NCBI RefSeq assembly: GCF_000826545.1
Contig: NZ_CDME01000013.1
Coordinates: 78,869-142,868 of the forward strand
DNA length: 64,000 nt
Origin: Kibdelosporangium sp. MJ126-NF4
GTDB taxonomy: Bacteria > Actinomycetota > Actinomycetes > Mycobacteriales > Pseudonocardiaceae
Reading direction: 5' to 3'
This document shows positions 18,101 through 25,942 of the stretch, one piece after another. Within the stretch, counting starts at the first letter, position 1, and every line of letters begins with the position of its first letter. The notes beneath the pieces are model-generated. The model saw nothing but the letters and a program-made list of their open reading frames with translations, was not told the origin of the DNA and did no database searches. Made by a program: the position numbers and the translations under genes.

Positions 18101-18910
18101 ATCCCGCCCGCTCAACCCACCTCCAGCGGCGGTGACGAGACCCAGCAGGTCCTGCTCCACGGGCGTGCCTCGCAGCAGCCGTTTCAGCTCGCGCTCGGCC
18201 TCCCGCCTGATGTCCTGCGCGTACGGAGACGTCGTCAGAGTGCGCGCGACGGCCTTGTTGCGCAACGGGTGCCCGGCCGGGACATCGGAGGGCACAGGCG
18301 GGTCGTGCCGTCCCGCGACGATTACGCACATACTTGCCGCAGGACTGGCTGGCAGCAGCGCGGCGATGCTGTGCGTGTCGGCTCCGGTGTCCTCGTCGAG
18401 ACCGTCGACGAGCAGAACCAACCGCTCACCGTGATCCGCGCAGAAGGCAGCCGCCGCGTCGAGCAACCCCCACAGGTGAGACACACGGGTGGCGTCGGTC
18501 AGGAACGCCGGGACAGGTTCGCCGAGCATGCTCGCCAGTTGTTCGATAACGACGTCCGTGAACGCGTCACGGTCGCTTTGGGCGGCGAAACGCGCAGTAA
18601 CGAAGAATGACACAACGCGCACCGCGGGCGGTGGGTTCAGCACGAACCAGGACATCAGCGCGGTCTTGCCCGCCCACGGCCCTGCCCGCAGCCACAGGTA
18701 GTCCCCGGCGTCGGGGTCCGTGCTGAACGACACGAGGTCCGCGAGGTCGGTCTCGCGGCCGACCAGGACGTCCGGGGCGATCGCGCGGATCTGGTGGTGG
18801 TACGCGGATCGCGCCACCGGGCGATCCGCGTGCACGTTCACCTGGAGGTTCCCGTCGCCGATCTGCACGCCCTTGGCGCCGCGGGCGTCGGCTGCCCCGC
18901 CAGGTTCCAC
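15182..18910 (-). CDS. STAND/NLR-like ATPase with N-terminal RHIM-like amyloid motif and long helical repeat sensor
   Basis: 1242 residues. Residues ~8-24 hold ARGAKGVQIGDGNLQVN, a short motif of the RHIM-like bacterial amyloid signalling type. The NTPase follows: P-loop AGPWAGKTALMSW near residue 78, Walker B LVLLVDGLDEDTG, then winged-helix-like sequence. From about residue 440 to the end come many alpha-helical repeats of roughly 33-45 residues, with the recurrent pattern A..A..A..AG....A...AR.I.D...R..A, a TPR-like solenoid likely to sense a ligand. The GTG start is 5 bases after the stop of the small partner gene, whose C-terminus carries the same motif. By analogy with NLR/amyloid pairs it senses a trigger, oligomerises and templates the partner. 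The motif pairing is seen directly; the role is inference. Confidence 0.85.
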   Translation of the reverse strand: MEPGGAADARGAKGVQIGDGNLQVNVHADRPVARSAYHHQIRAIAPDVLVGRETDLADLVSFSTDPDAGDYLWLRAGPWAGKTALMSWFVLNPPPAVRVVSFFVTARFAAQSDRDAFTDVVIEQLASMLGEPVPAFLTDATRVSHLWGLLDAAAAFCADHGERLVLLVDGLDEDTGADTHSIAALLPASPAASMCVIVAGRHDPPVPSDVPAGHPLRNKAVARTLTTSPYAQDIRREAERELKRLLRGTPVEQDLLGLVTAAGGGLSGRDLEELTGCQAWQIEESLHAVGGRTFSRRPASESPTEVYVLGHEELQLAAVRFLGDTRLSEYRQRLHTWADGYQRWPEGTPGYLLRGYFQMLQASGDLDRMTACALDSARHNWMLDVSGGDTIALTQIAAAQDVLLDRDPADVRTTATLAVRRDSLIERNRHIPVELPALWAVLGNPGRARGLARSIADPVERVKGLAGLSVALAEEGNQVSAADVAREAEAAAGGSTPLHRVAEVRAAVAKAVARSGNLTEGVAIARAFPDSPEQSEVVSSVAEAGALAGDVLGAAQVARGMSESFWRFRAQRAIATTAAMTGDIRSAVMVACELADPREQAEVLRDVARAAALAGDISGALVVAGAIAATEYRVGALAAIAEAAATAGDLSHAVRCASAAVAVARAIFDRQGRDRALVSAARATAWAGNPHDAGELARTITDSHSRTRALTEVAEVMVRNGEPDQAATLAREAEAVARSIRSLDQQAWMLALVVRTSVLTGDHDYVRQLADHAWTLTVTVADNPEWQATIRAELVAAEGNGSSHTLSLLKAVADAGERDDVAIEAVNVLIKHGVFERAELLARTVADPAARARTITLVARAMARAGQLDRARGMAVDAETTARTHTAPQRAQALAKAACAVAQAGDLARAGDLVRSAESVAVAIMDPLSRARATASAAEAFARSGSDRTMELVHEAERLADIFGEDTDRERILQSTARAAVQAGDTAHALNAVAAISNRLNRAPVESDVIAVLARSGSRKRVRDLVRTIADPYSQLTAAAAVAEAAAEAGHHHNALVLARDAVAMVHACDVASWRATTLSTVAKAVARTGNLGHAMGLVRDAATAARTVTDQRDRVRSLARVGQVAALAEDSDYAMSLVAEADTDLGTVTDSMAVSWELQELAKAVVLTGDLSRAEAMIRDLHPRLRGQLWAYAAQHVDPDDARPLIARALRLADWQDSIDALAVVDPAVLAESAEAYLGEL

Positions 18911-18981
18911 TTCTGTCAGGTGAACGTGTTGGTCTGCGTGTTGTGGTCGCCGATCTGGGCGCCCTTGGCACCACGGGCGTC
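18854..18981. repeat. Imperfect 36-bp direct repeat encoding the shared amyloid motif
   Basis: The 36 bases at 18854-18889 (start of the NLR-like gene) and at 18946-18981 (end of the effector gene) differ at only four positions. The DNA match shows that the two motif copies arose by recent duplication or are held nearly identical by selection for motif-motif pairing. Confidence 0.8.
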
Positions 18982-19296
18982 CACGACGTTCACCCGGGGC
19001 TGTTGTCCGGCCGCCTCCAACTGCTCAAGCAGCGTACGGGCGGCCGCGAGCACCTCCTCGTCGCGGTCGACGCCGCTCGCGGCCAGCACCTCGCCCAGCC
19101 TCGGCTGCCACTGCTCGGGCTCGGTCTCGCTGGCGTCCAGTACCTGCGCGTCCTCTTCGCTGCGCGCGGCCAGACGTCGGCGCACCGCCCCACGCAGTCC
19201 CTCGTACGAATCACGGATCGCACTGGTCGCGGTGGCTGTCAGCCCCGCTGACGCACCCGCGGTCAGCGCGGTCATTACCAATTCCAGGCCAGACAT
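18916..19296 (-). CDS. Small effector-like protein with C-terminal RHIM-like amyloid motif, partner of the NLR-like ATPase
   Basis: 126 residues. The N-terminus (MSGLELVMTALTAGASAG, then LTATATSAIRDSYEGL) is a glycine/alanine-rich amphipathic helix followed by a short helical bundle. I would compare it with the bacterial HeLo-like (Bell) domains described at the N-termini of amyloid-controlled effectors. An acidic linker follows (residues 46-62). The C-terminus holds ARGAKGAQIGDHNTQTN at about residues 107-123, nearly identical to the N-terminal motif of the next gene. ATG at 19296 fits the protein family pattern. The gene is first in a two-gene operon and divergent from the GT39 gene. It is likely membrane-active cell-death machinery switched on by the NLR; this is inference. 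Confidence 0.75.
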   Translation of the reverse strand: MSGLELVMTALTAGASAGLTATATSAIRDSYEGLRGAVRRRLAARSEEDAQVLDASETEPEQWQPRLGEVLAASGVDRDEEVLAAARTLLEQLEAAGQQPRVNVVDARGAKGAQIGDHNTQTNTFT

Positions 19297-19356
19297 GCCA
19301 TCCCTCGTCTTCTGTCGAACCGCTCGCAGGGCGAGTCTAGGGAGTAGTTTGCCGCC

Positions 19357-20808
19357 ATGCGTGAGGTTGCTCGGCGCTCGGGACTGGCGCTGCTGGTGGG
19401 CGCGACAGTGGTGGTCCTGCTGGCGTTCACGTTCGGCTACGGCTACCACCGCGACGAGTTGTACTTCCTCGCCGCCGGTCAGCACCTGGCGTGGGCGTAC
19501 GCCGACCAGGGCCCGCTCACGCCGTTCATCGCTCGGGTGACGAGTGAGATCTGGCCGGGGTCGCTGTTCGTGTTGCGTATCCCGTCGGCGCTCATGGCCG
19601 GGGGCACGGTACTGCTGACCGGCCTGCTCGCGCGGGAGCTCGGTGGCTCGCGCCGCGCCGAGCTGATCGCCGCCACCTGCGCCGCGCTGTCGAGTGTCGT
19701 GTTGTTCAACGGGCACTTTCTGAGCACGTCAACAGCCGACCTGCTGGTCTGGACGGCGATCAGCTGGCTGGTCGTGCGGGCCGTGCGCACCGGCAACCAC
19801 CGGTTGTGGCTGGTCGTGGGCGTCGTGCTCGGGATCGGGCTGCTCAACAAGTCGCTTCCGGCGTTCCTCATGCTCGGTCTGCTCGTCGGGGTGGTGATCG
19901 CCGGGCCGAGGGAGCTACTGCGCAACCGGTACGTGTGGCTCGGCGCGGTGATCGCGGTGGTGCTGTGGCTACCGTGGATCGTCTGGCAGGCCGGGCATTC
20001 CTGGCCACAGTTCGACGTCTCGCGCTCGATCGCCGCCGGTGGGTCGACCAGTTCCCAGCCGTGGTGGGCGATCATCCCCTACCAGTTCCTGTTGGTCAGT
20101 CCCGTGCTCGCGCCCGTGTGGATCGCCGGGCTGGTGCGGTTGTTCACCGGCCGGTTCCGTTTCGTCGCCTGGGCGTGGGTGGTGCTCGCCGTCGTCTTCA
20201 TGGCCACCGGCGGCAAGCCGTACTACCTCGCCGGGTTGCTGCCCGCGTTGCTCGGCGCGGGGGCAGTGCAGGTCGACACCTGGCTGGCGAACGGCCGGAG
20301 GAAACTGCGCCGTGGTGTCCTGATCGCCGCTGTCGTGTCGGGCGCGCTCGTCAACGCCGTGATCACGTTGCCGATCCTGCCCGCCGACCGTGCCGGAATC
20401 GTGGTCGCGCTCAACGGCGACGTCGGCGAGATGATCGGCTGGCCCGAGTTCGCGCAGACCGTCGCTGACGTCCGGCGTACACTGCCGACGGACAAGCCCG
20501 TCGTGATCGTGACCCGCAACTACGGGCAGGCTGGCGCTATCGACCGCTACGGCCCGGCGCTCGGTCTTCCCCAGGCCTACAGCGGGCACAACGCGTACAG
20601 CAGTTGGGGTCCGCCACCGGACAGCGACTCCCCCGTCATCGCCATCGGACGGGGCCTCGCTCCGTATCTGCGTGACTGCAGGACCGCCGCCCAGATCCGC
20701 AACCGCGCCGGGATCGAGAACAACGAGTGGGAGACACCGGTCCTGGTCTGCGCCGGGCCCAGGCTTCCATGGTCACAGCAGTGGACCGCGATGCGGCACT
20801 ACGGCTGA
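19357..20808 (+). CDS. GT39-family (ArnT/PMT-like) membrane glycosyltransferase
   Basis: 483-residue protein with ten or more hydrophobic segments. Residues 31-36 (HRDELY) carry the Asp-Glu pair of the first extracytoplasmic loop that is catalytic in GT39/GT83 enzymes. VLRIPSALMAGGTVLLTGLLARELGGSR and LLNKSLPAFLMLGLLVG are typical of the actinobacterial ArnT-like group. The family transfers sugars from polyprenyl-phosphate donors to lipids or proteins at the outer membrane face. The start is divergent from the effector gene with only 60 bases between, so promoters overlap. Acceptor and donor are unknown. Confidence 0.85.
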   Translation: MREVARRSGLALLVGATVVVLLAFTFGYGYHRDELYFLAAGQHLAWAYADQGPLTPFIARVTSEIWPGSLFVLRIPSALMAGGTVLLTGLLARELGGSRRAELIAATCAALSSVVLFNGHFLSTSTADLLVWTAISWLVVRAVRTGNHRLWLVVGVVLGIGLLNKSLPAFLMLGLLVGVVIAGPRELLRNRYVWLGAVIAVVLWLPWIVWQAGHSWPQFDVSRSIAAGGSTSSQPWWAIIPYQFLLVSPVLAPVWIAGLVRLFTGRFRFVAWAWVVLAVVFMATGGKPYYLAGLLPALLGAGAVQVDTWLANGRRKLRRGVLIAAVVSGALVNAVITLPILPADRAGIVVALNGDVGEMIGWPEFAQTVADVRRTLPTDKPVVIVTRNYGQAGAIDRYGPALGLPQAYSGHNAYSSWGPPPDSDSPVIAIGRGLAPYLRDCRTAAQIRNRAGIENNEWETPVLVCAGPRLPWSQQWTAMRHYG

Positions 20809-20837
20809 GCCGGTGGAACCCCGATTCAATATTCGTT

Positions 20838-20868
20838 CAAGATCCACATCCGACCATGGTGGATCTTG
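20838..20868. promoter_or_regulatory. 10-bp inverted repeat upstream of the SARP regulator
   Basis: CAAGATCCAC (20838-20847) and GTGGATCTTG (20859-20868) are perfect inverted arms separated by 11 bases. It lies 30 bases after the GT39 stop and 55 bases before the SARP start. It could be the GT39 terminator hairpin or an operator for the regulator. There is no T-run. Confidence 0.5.
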
Positions 20869-20922
20869 GCAGCAGGAAGCAGTTCGGACCCGCTGGGGCG
20901 GTTCGACGGCAATGGGGGACGG

Positions 20923-23727
20923 GTGACACGGGGAGCAAGCCGCGGCTGCGGTCTTAGCCATCCGATCGAGTTCAACGTGCTCGGCTCTTGGGAGGTTTCG
21001 GTAGGGCAACGCACCGTGGTGGTGCCACCAGGCCACCAGCGTGTGTTGCTGTCGTCGTTGTTGTTGTCGGCCGGTGTCCCGGTGCGCGGCAGCGCCCTGG
21101 CGGCGCAGCTGTGGGGTGACCGGCCACCGGTCAACGTCCGCGGCGCGCTGTCGACCTACGTCACGCGGCTGCGCGGGATCCTGGGCAAGCAGGCGATCGC
21201 CTCGTACCCGGGTGGCGGGTACCTGCTGGCTGTCGACGAGGACGCGGTGGACCTGCACAGGTTCCGCCGTCTGCTGGTCCAGGCGCGGGAGGCCGAAGGC
21301 ACGGACGACGAACTGCCGTTGCTGCGGGAGGGGCTGCGGCTGTGGCGCGGACGCCCGTTCACCGGCGTCGACTCCGAGTGGGTGGACCAGGATGTCGTGC
21401 CGTCACTCACCGAGGAGTGGTTCGTCGCGACCGAACGTCGCATCGACCTGGACATCGCGCGGGGCGCGTCGCGTGAGCTGGTCGTCGAGCTGTCGCAGCT
21501 GGTCACCAGCTATCCGCTGCGGGAACCGCTCTGGGCACGGCTGATCGACGCGCTGTACCGGACCGGTCGCCGAGCCGACGCGCTGGCCACCTACCAGCAG
21601 GTTCGCGAGATCCTCCGCGACGACCTCGGTATCGACCCCGGTGAGCACCTGCAGGCGCTGCACCAGGACGTCCTGCGGGACGTCCTGGCTGTCGAGCCCG
21701 TCCGGCCCGTCGAGCAGGTGATGAGCGCTCCGCACCAGCTGCCACCGGACAACATCAAGTTCGTCGGCAGGCAGAACGAGCTGGCCGACCTGGCACGCCT
21801 GGTCGACGACGCGTGCGACGACTCCAGCCGCTCGACGGTCATCGTGGCCGTCGACGGCGCGCCTGGCACCGGCAAGACAACCCTTGCCGTGCACTGGGCC
21901 CACCGGATGGCCCACCGGTATCCCGACGTCCAGCTCTATCTGAACCTGCGTGGTCACGCCGGGGACGACCCGGTCGGTCCGCTCGCGGCCATCGAGGCGG
22001 TGCTGCGGTCACTCGGTGTCCCGACCGAACGCATCCCACCGGACCTCGACGAACGGTCCGCGTTGCTGCGCAGCACCCTGACCGGGCGCAAAAGTCTGAT
22101 CCTGCTGGACAACGCCCGCGACGCCTCCCAGGTCCGCGCCCTGTTGCCCAGCGCGGACAGCCTCGTCATCGTCACCAGCCGTAACCAGCTGCGTGCCTTG
22201 TGCATCCGGGACGGGGCGCAGCGGCTGAGCCTGTCCCGGCTCACCGAGGACGACTCGCTCGAACTGCTGGGGACGGCGATCGGGGCCGAGAAGGTCGCGG
22301 CTGAGCCGCAGGCGGCCAGGCAACTGGCCGCGCTGTGCGACGGCCTGCCCTTGGCGTTGGCGATCGTGGCCGAACGAGCCCAGCGCGCCGACACCCTCAG
22401 CCAGGTCTCCCAGGCCCTCGTCGAGGAGATGCGCGGACCGGACACGTTCGGCTCCGGGATGGGCAAGGAGCTGTACGCCGCGCTGTCGTGGTCCTACCGG
22501 ACGCTCGAACCGGCGGCGGCGGCGATGTTCCGCAAGCTGGGCATGCACCCGACGGGAGACATCAGCACGAACGCGGCCGCGGCTCTGGCCGGGGTGCCCG
22601 TGACGCGAGCGAAGTACCTGCTCGATCAACTGGTTGACGCGCACATGGTCGAGCAGCGGCAGCCAAGCCGATACGAGGTGCACGAGCTCATCAGGCTCTA
22701 CGCCGCCGAGGAAACCCGCCGCGCCGAGTGCGTCGAGGACCGCCAGGCCACGGTGCGACGCGTCCTGGACTGGTACCTGTGCGCCGCAGTCAGCGCCGAC
22801 ACGGTCCTGGAACCGGCGAGGCTGCGCCAGTTCGTCGCGGCCTGCGAACCGTGCGTGCGCCCGCCGCGGTTCGCACACCAAGGAGAGGCCATCGCCTGGT
22901 TCGAGGGCGAGTTCGACTGCCTGCGGTCGGTTGTCCGCTGGGCAGCCACCCACGGCTGGGAAGGCCACGCCTGGCGCATCGTCATCGCCATGACGACGTT
23001 CCTCGACCGCAGGGTCGCGTGGGGTGAGAGCGCGGAGATCCTGCAGACCGTGTTGAAGGCGGCCCGGTCCGCCGACGACCGGGTCGGCGAGGGGTACGCG
23101 CTGAACTCGTTGGCCTGCCTGCAGATCGACAAGGGCGAACTGGCACTGGCCAGGGACAACCTCGAGCAGGCCGTCGACTGCTTCAAGGACGAGGGACACC
23201 CGGGCGGCGAGCTGATGGCAGTGGGCAACCTCGGCCTGGTGCTGGCCCAGGTCGGCGAGCCCGAGCACGCGTTGCGGCTCTGCACGAACGCGCTGGATCT
23301 GGCGGAACGGCTGGGCCACAGGAGAGGCGTGGCCAACAACCTCAACAACATGGGCACGGCCCATGTGGCAATGGGTGACCACAAGCGCGCCATCGACTGC
23401 TTCCTGGAAGCCGAGCAGTTGTTCGACGAGGTCGACGACGTCGAGCCGGGGCTGATCAACATCCACGACCTCGGCTGTGCGTACGCCGCCACGGAGCAGC
23501 ACGCCGAGTCCATCCGCGCCCTGCGCCGAGCGGTCGACGGCTACCAGCGACTGGGCAGCCGGCGCTGGTGGGCCGTGACACTGATCGACCTCGGCAAGGC
23601 GATCAGCGACGCCGGACACCCCGGCTGGGCCCGCGCGCCGTGGGCGGCGGCGCTGGAGGTGATGCGGGAACTCGTCGACCCGCGCGCCGACGAACTGGCG
23701 AAGCTGCTGACGGCGGTGCCGGGCTGA
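20923..23727 (+). CDS. SARP-family (AfsR/RedD-like) transcriptional regulator with NB-ARC and TPR domains
   Basis: 934 residues. The N-terminal OmpR-type winged helix (FNVLGSWEVSVGQRTVVVPPG through TYVTRLRGIL) is followed by the bacterial transcriptional activator domain (residues ~100-250, ending DLGIDPGEHLQALHQDVL). An NB-ARC ATPase comes next (Walker A DGAPGTGKTT, LILLDNARDASQVRALLP, CDGLPLALAI), then C-terminal TPRs (LNSLACLQIDKGELALARDN and following). Such proteins activate nearby biosynthetic genes by binding direct heptamer repeats. GTG at 20923 is chosen because GGGGGA lies 3 bases upstream; the longer frame begins with a TTG and has no RBS. Possible targets are the 2.1-15 kb locus or the 23.8-27.2 kb cluster. 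Confidence 0.85.
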   Translation: MTRGASRGCGLSHPIEFNVLGSWEVSVGQRTVVVPPGHQRVLLSSLLLSAGVPVRGSALAAQLWGDRPPVNVRGALSTYVTRLRGILGKQAIASYPGGGYLLAVDEDAVDLHRFRRLLVQAREAEGTDDELPLLREGLRLWRGRPFTGVDSEWVDQDVVPSLTEEWFVATERRIDLDIARGASRELVVELSQLVTSYPLREPLWARLIDALYRTGRRADALATYQQVREILRDDLGIDPGEHLQALHQDVLRDVLAVEPVRPVEQVMSAPHQLPPDNIKFVGRQNELADLARLVDDACDDSSRSTVIVAVDGAPGTGKTTLAVHWAHRMAHRYPDVQLYLNLRGHAGDDPVGPLAAIEAVLRSLGVPTERIPPDLDERSALLRSTLTGRKSLILLDNARDASQVRALLPSADSLVIVTSRNQLRALCIRDGAQRLSLSRLTEDDSLELLGTAIGAEKVAAEPQAARQLAALCDGLPLALAIVAERAQRADTLSQVSQALVEEMRGPDTFGSGMGKELYAALSWSYRTLEPAAAAMFRKLGMHPTGDISTNAAAALAGVPVTRAKYLLDQLVDAHMVEQRQPSRYEVHELIRLYAAEETRRAECVEDRQATVRRVLDWYLCAAVSADTVLEPARLRQFVAACEPCVRPPRFAHQGEAIAWFEGEFDCLRSVVRWAATHGWEGHAWRIVIAMTTFLDRRVAWGESAEILQTVLKAARSADDRVGEGYALNSLACLQIDKGELALARDNLEQAVDCFKDEGHPGGELMAVGNLGLVLAQVGEPEHALRLCTNALDLAERLGHRRGVANNLNNMGTAHVAMGDHKRAIDCFLEAEQLFDEVDDVEPGLINIHDLGCAYAATEQHAESIRALRRAVDGYQRLGSRRWWAVTLIDLGKAISDAGHPGWARAPWAAALEVMRELVDPRADELAKLLTAVPG

Positions 23728-23775
23728 CGCGATAGCCTGACGTGCGTTTTGGCGAGAGATGGAGGCTTCGGGTCA

Positions 23776-25413
23776 ATGCTCGACCGGACTGTGATCGACG
23801 CGCTCTTCCCGGCTGATCTGCCCGAGCCGGACGAGTGGGAACGGCGGTATCCGCCCCGCCGGTTGCCCGAGGGAGCGAAGGTCACCAGGCTCGGGCCCTC
23901 GCCGACCGGCTTCGTCCACATCGGCGGCATCTACGTCGCGATGATCGACAAGGACGTGGCGCGCCGGTCCGGTGGCCGGTTCCTCGTCCGGATCGAGGAC
24001 ACCGACCAGGCGCGGGAGGTCGAAGGCGCGCTCGCGCAGTTCGACCGTGCCTTCGAGTACTTCGGCACCCAGCCGGACGAGGACACGGCCACGGGTGACT
24101 ACGGCCCGTACCGCCAGTCGGAGCGCTCGGCCATCTACCTGTCGTACGCCAGGCACCTGCTGCGGCAGGACCGCGCGTACCTGTGCTTCGCCACGGAGGA
24201 GGAACTCGCCGCCAGCCGCCAGGAGCAGCAGCGGTTGAAGGTCCCGACCGGCTACTACGGCCGCTGGGCCCTGTGGCGTGACGCGGACAACGACGCCGTC
24301 GCCGAGAAGCTGGCGGCCGGGGCGCCGTACGTGATCCGGTTCCGCTCGCCGGGCGATACCGGCGCACGCACCGAGTTCGACGACGTGATCCGCGGCAGGC
24401 TGTCCGCTGAGGACAACCACAACGACGTCGTCGTCCTGAAGTCGTCCGCCAACGAGGTCCGGCTGCCCACCTACCACTTCGCGCACGCGGTCGACGACCA
24501 CCTGATGCGCGTCAACCTCGTCATCCGCGGTGAGGAGTGGCTGCCGTCCGTGCCGTTGCACCGGCAGTTGTTCCGCGCGCTGGACAACGAACCGCCGGAG
24601 TACGCGCACATCGCGCTGCTGATGAAGCAGATCCCCGGCGGGAAGCGGAAGCTGTCCAAGCGCAAGGACCCGGAAGCCGGGGTCGACATGTACATCGAGG
24701 CCGGGTACCCGGCCGAGGCCGTGCTGTACTACCTGCGCGGGCTGGCCAACGGACGGCTGGCCGAGATGCCGTTGGCCGAGGCGCTCGCCGCGCCGATCAA
24801 CCTCAGCGAGTGCGGTGGCGCCGGGCCGCTGGTGGACCTGGTCAAGCTGGAGGACATCAGCGCCGACCACATCGCCACGCTGAGCGGGCAGCAGATCCTC
24901 GACGCGATGGGCACGTGGGCGCGGGAGTTCGACGCCGAGGTCGCCGAGGTGCTCGCCGCGGAACCGGATCTCGCGCTGGCCGCGCTCGCCGTCGAGCGTG
25001 ACGGAGTGGACAACCCGCGCAAGGACCTGCGCAAATGGTCGGACTTCCGTGGCGCGTACGGCTTCTTCTTCCCCGCGTTGTTCACGGTGGTCGCCGCGGA
25101 CGACGAGCGACTGGGTGGCCTGCCCGCCGATCTCGTCCGCGCCTTCGCCAAGGACTTCGTCGACGGCTACCAGGACGTGGACGACCCGAAGGAATGGTTC
25201 AACCAGATCAGGGACCTGGCCGCGAAGCACGGTTTCGCGGCGAACGCGAAAGAGTACAAACGCGACCCGGCCGCGTATCCCGGTTCGATCCGTGAGGCGT
25301 CCCAGCTGGTCCGGGTCGCACTGACCGGCTCGACCCGCAGCCCGGACCTGTTCAGCGTCGCCCGCGCACTCGGCCGGGACGAGGTGGTCCGACGAGTCGG
25401 CGCGTTGGCCTGA
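23776..25413 (+). CDS. Glutamyl-tRNA synthetase, class Ic, divergent (clostridial-type) copy
   Basis: 545 residues, longer than the ~490 usual for actinobacterial GltX. The HIGH motif is HIGG at residues 48-51 in GPSPTGFVHIGG. The KMSKS equivalent is KLSKR near residue 293. FLVRIEDTDQAREVEG and LPTYHFAHAVDDHLMRVNLVIRGEEWL are strong GluRS marks. ATG at 23776 has GGAGG 10 bases upstream. Features resemble the longer GluRS type of clostridia, so this is probably an extra copy, not the housekeeping enzyme (inference). It sits next to a carrier-protein gene and an ATP-grasp ligase, so it could supply Glu-tRNA to a pathway or be a resistant duplicate. Confidence 0.85.
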   Translation: MLDRTVIDALFPADLPEPDEWERRYPPRRLPEGAKVTRLGPSPTGFVHIGGIYVAMIDKDVARRSGGRFLVRIEDTDQAREVEGALAQFDRAFEYFGTQPDEDTATGDYGPYRQSERSAIYLSYARHLLRQDRAYLCFATEEELAASRQEQQRLKVPTGYYGRWALWRDADNDAVAEKLAAGAPYVIRFRSPGDTGARTEFDDVIRGRLSAEDNHNDVVVLKSSANEVRLPTYHFAHAVDDHLMRVNLVIRGEEWLPSVPLHRQLFRALDNEPPEYAHIALLMKQIPGGKRKLSKRKDPEAGVDMYIEAGYPAEAVLYYLRGLANGRLAEMPLAEALAAPINLSECGGAGPLVDLVKLEDISADHIATLSGQQILDAMGTWAREFDAEVAEVLAAEPDLALAALAVERDGVDNPRKDLRKWSDFRGAYGFFFPALFTVVAADDERLGGLPADLVRAFAKDFVDGYQDVDDPKEWFNQIRDLAAKHGFAANAKEYKRDPAAYPGSIREASQLVRVALTGSTRSPDLFSVARALGRDEVVRRVGALA

Positions 25414-25444
25414 CGCCTCAGCACCACCATTCGGCTGTCGTCCC

Positions 25445-25474
25445 CCGCCGCCCGGCATGCTCCGTCGGCGGCGG
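25445..25474. terminator. Hairpin between convergent GluRS and carrier-protein genes
   Basis: CCGCCGCC at 25445-25452 and GGCGGCGG at 25467-25474 are perfect inverted arms with a 14-base loop. It lies in the 104-base gap between two convergent stops, where a bidirectional terminator is expected. Confidence 0.55.
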
Positions 25475-25517
25475 TGTGGACGGCGCTGGTCCTCAGGCAC
25501 CGGCCACCAGTCGCTGA

Positions 25518-25775
25518 TCACCAGTCGTCGTTCCATTCCGGCGCCGCGGTGACCGCGTCGACGATCGCGTACGGGCTCGGGTTGCGCAGGATCTCCTCGA
25601 TCGGGACGTCCTTGCCAAGCTCCTCCCTGATGTGGCCACGGATGCGGACCGCGGTGAGGGACGTGCCGCCCACCGACAGGAAGTCGCTGGACTCGTCGAG
25701 GGTGTCGTCGCGCAGGACGGCCTGCCACACCTCCAGCAGCACCTGGGCCAGCAGCCTGTCCGACTCCGTCGTCAT
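25518..25775 (-). CDS. Acyl/peptidyl carrier protein
   Basis: 85-residue stand-alone carrier domain. The phosphopantetheine attachment Ser39 lies in FLSVGGTSLTAVRI, whose GGTSL is typical of peptidyl carrier proteins. Helix 3 and the end (VPIEEILRNPSPYAIVDAV) also match NRPS-type carriers. ATG at 25775 is chosen because GGAGG lies 8 bases upstream; a longer frame begins at 25817. It is divergent from the ATP-grasp gene and converges on the GluRS gene. No condensation or adenylation enzyme is adjacent, so its loading partner must be elsewhere or be one of the ANL ligases of the left locus. Confidence 0.85.
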   Translation of the reverse strand: MTTESDRLLAQVLLEVWQAVLRDDTLDESSDFLSVGGTSLTAVRIRGHIREELGKDVPIEEILRNPSPYAIVDAVTAAPEWNDDW

Positions 25776-25942
25776 CCCTGATTCCTCCGCGTGCGGCACT
25801 GCGGCTTTCTCCTTCACGGGTCGGGAGACCAGTCTCCCCAGTCACGTGAATCCCGGCAACGTCCCACAAATGTGACGTCCCTTTCGGTGTCCGCGAAGTA
25901 CCACGTGCCCGTGCGGGGGAGAAACCTGAATACTGCCAAGAC

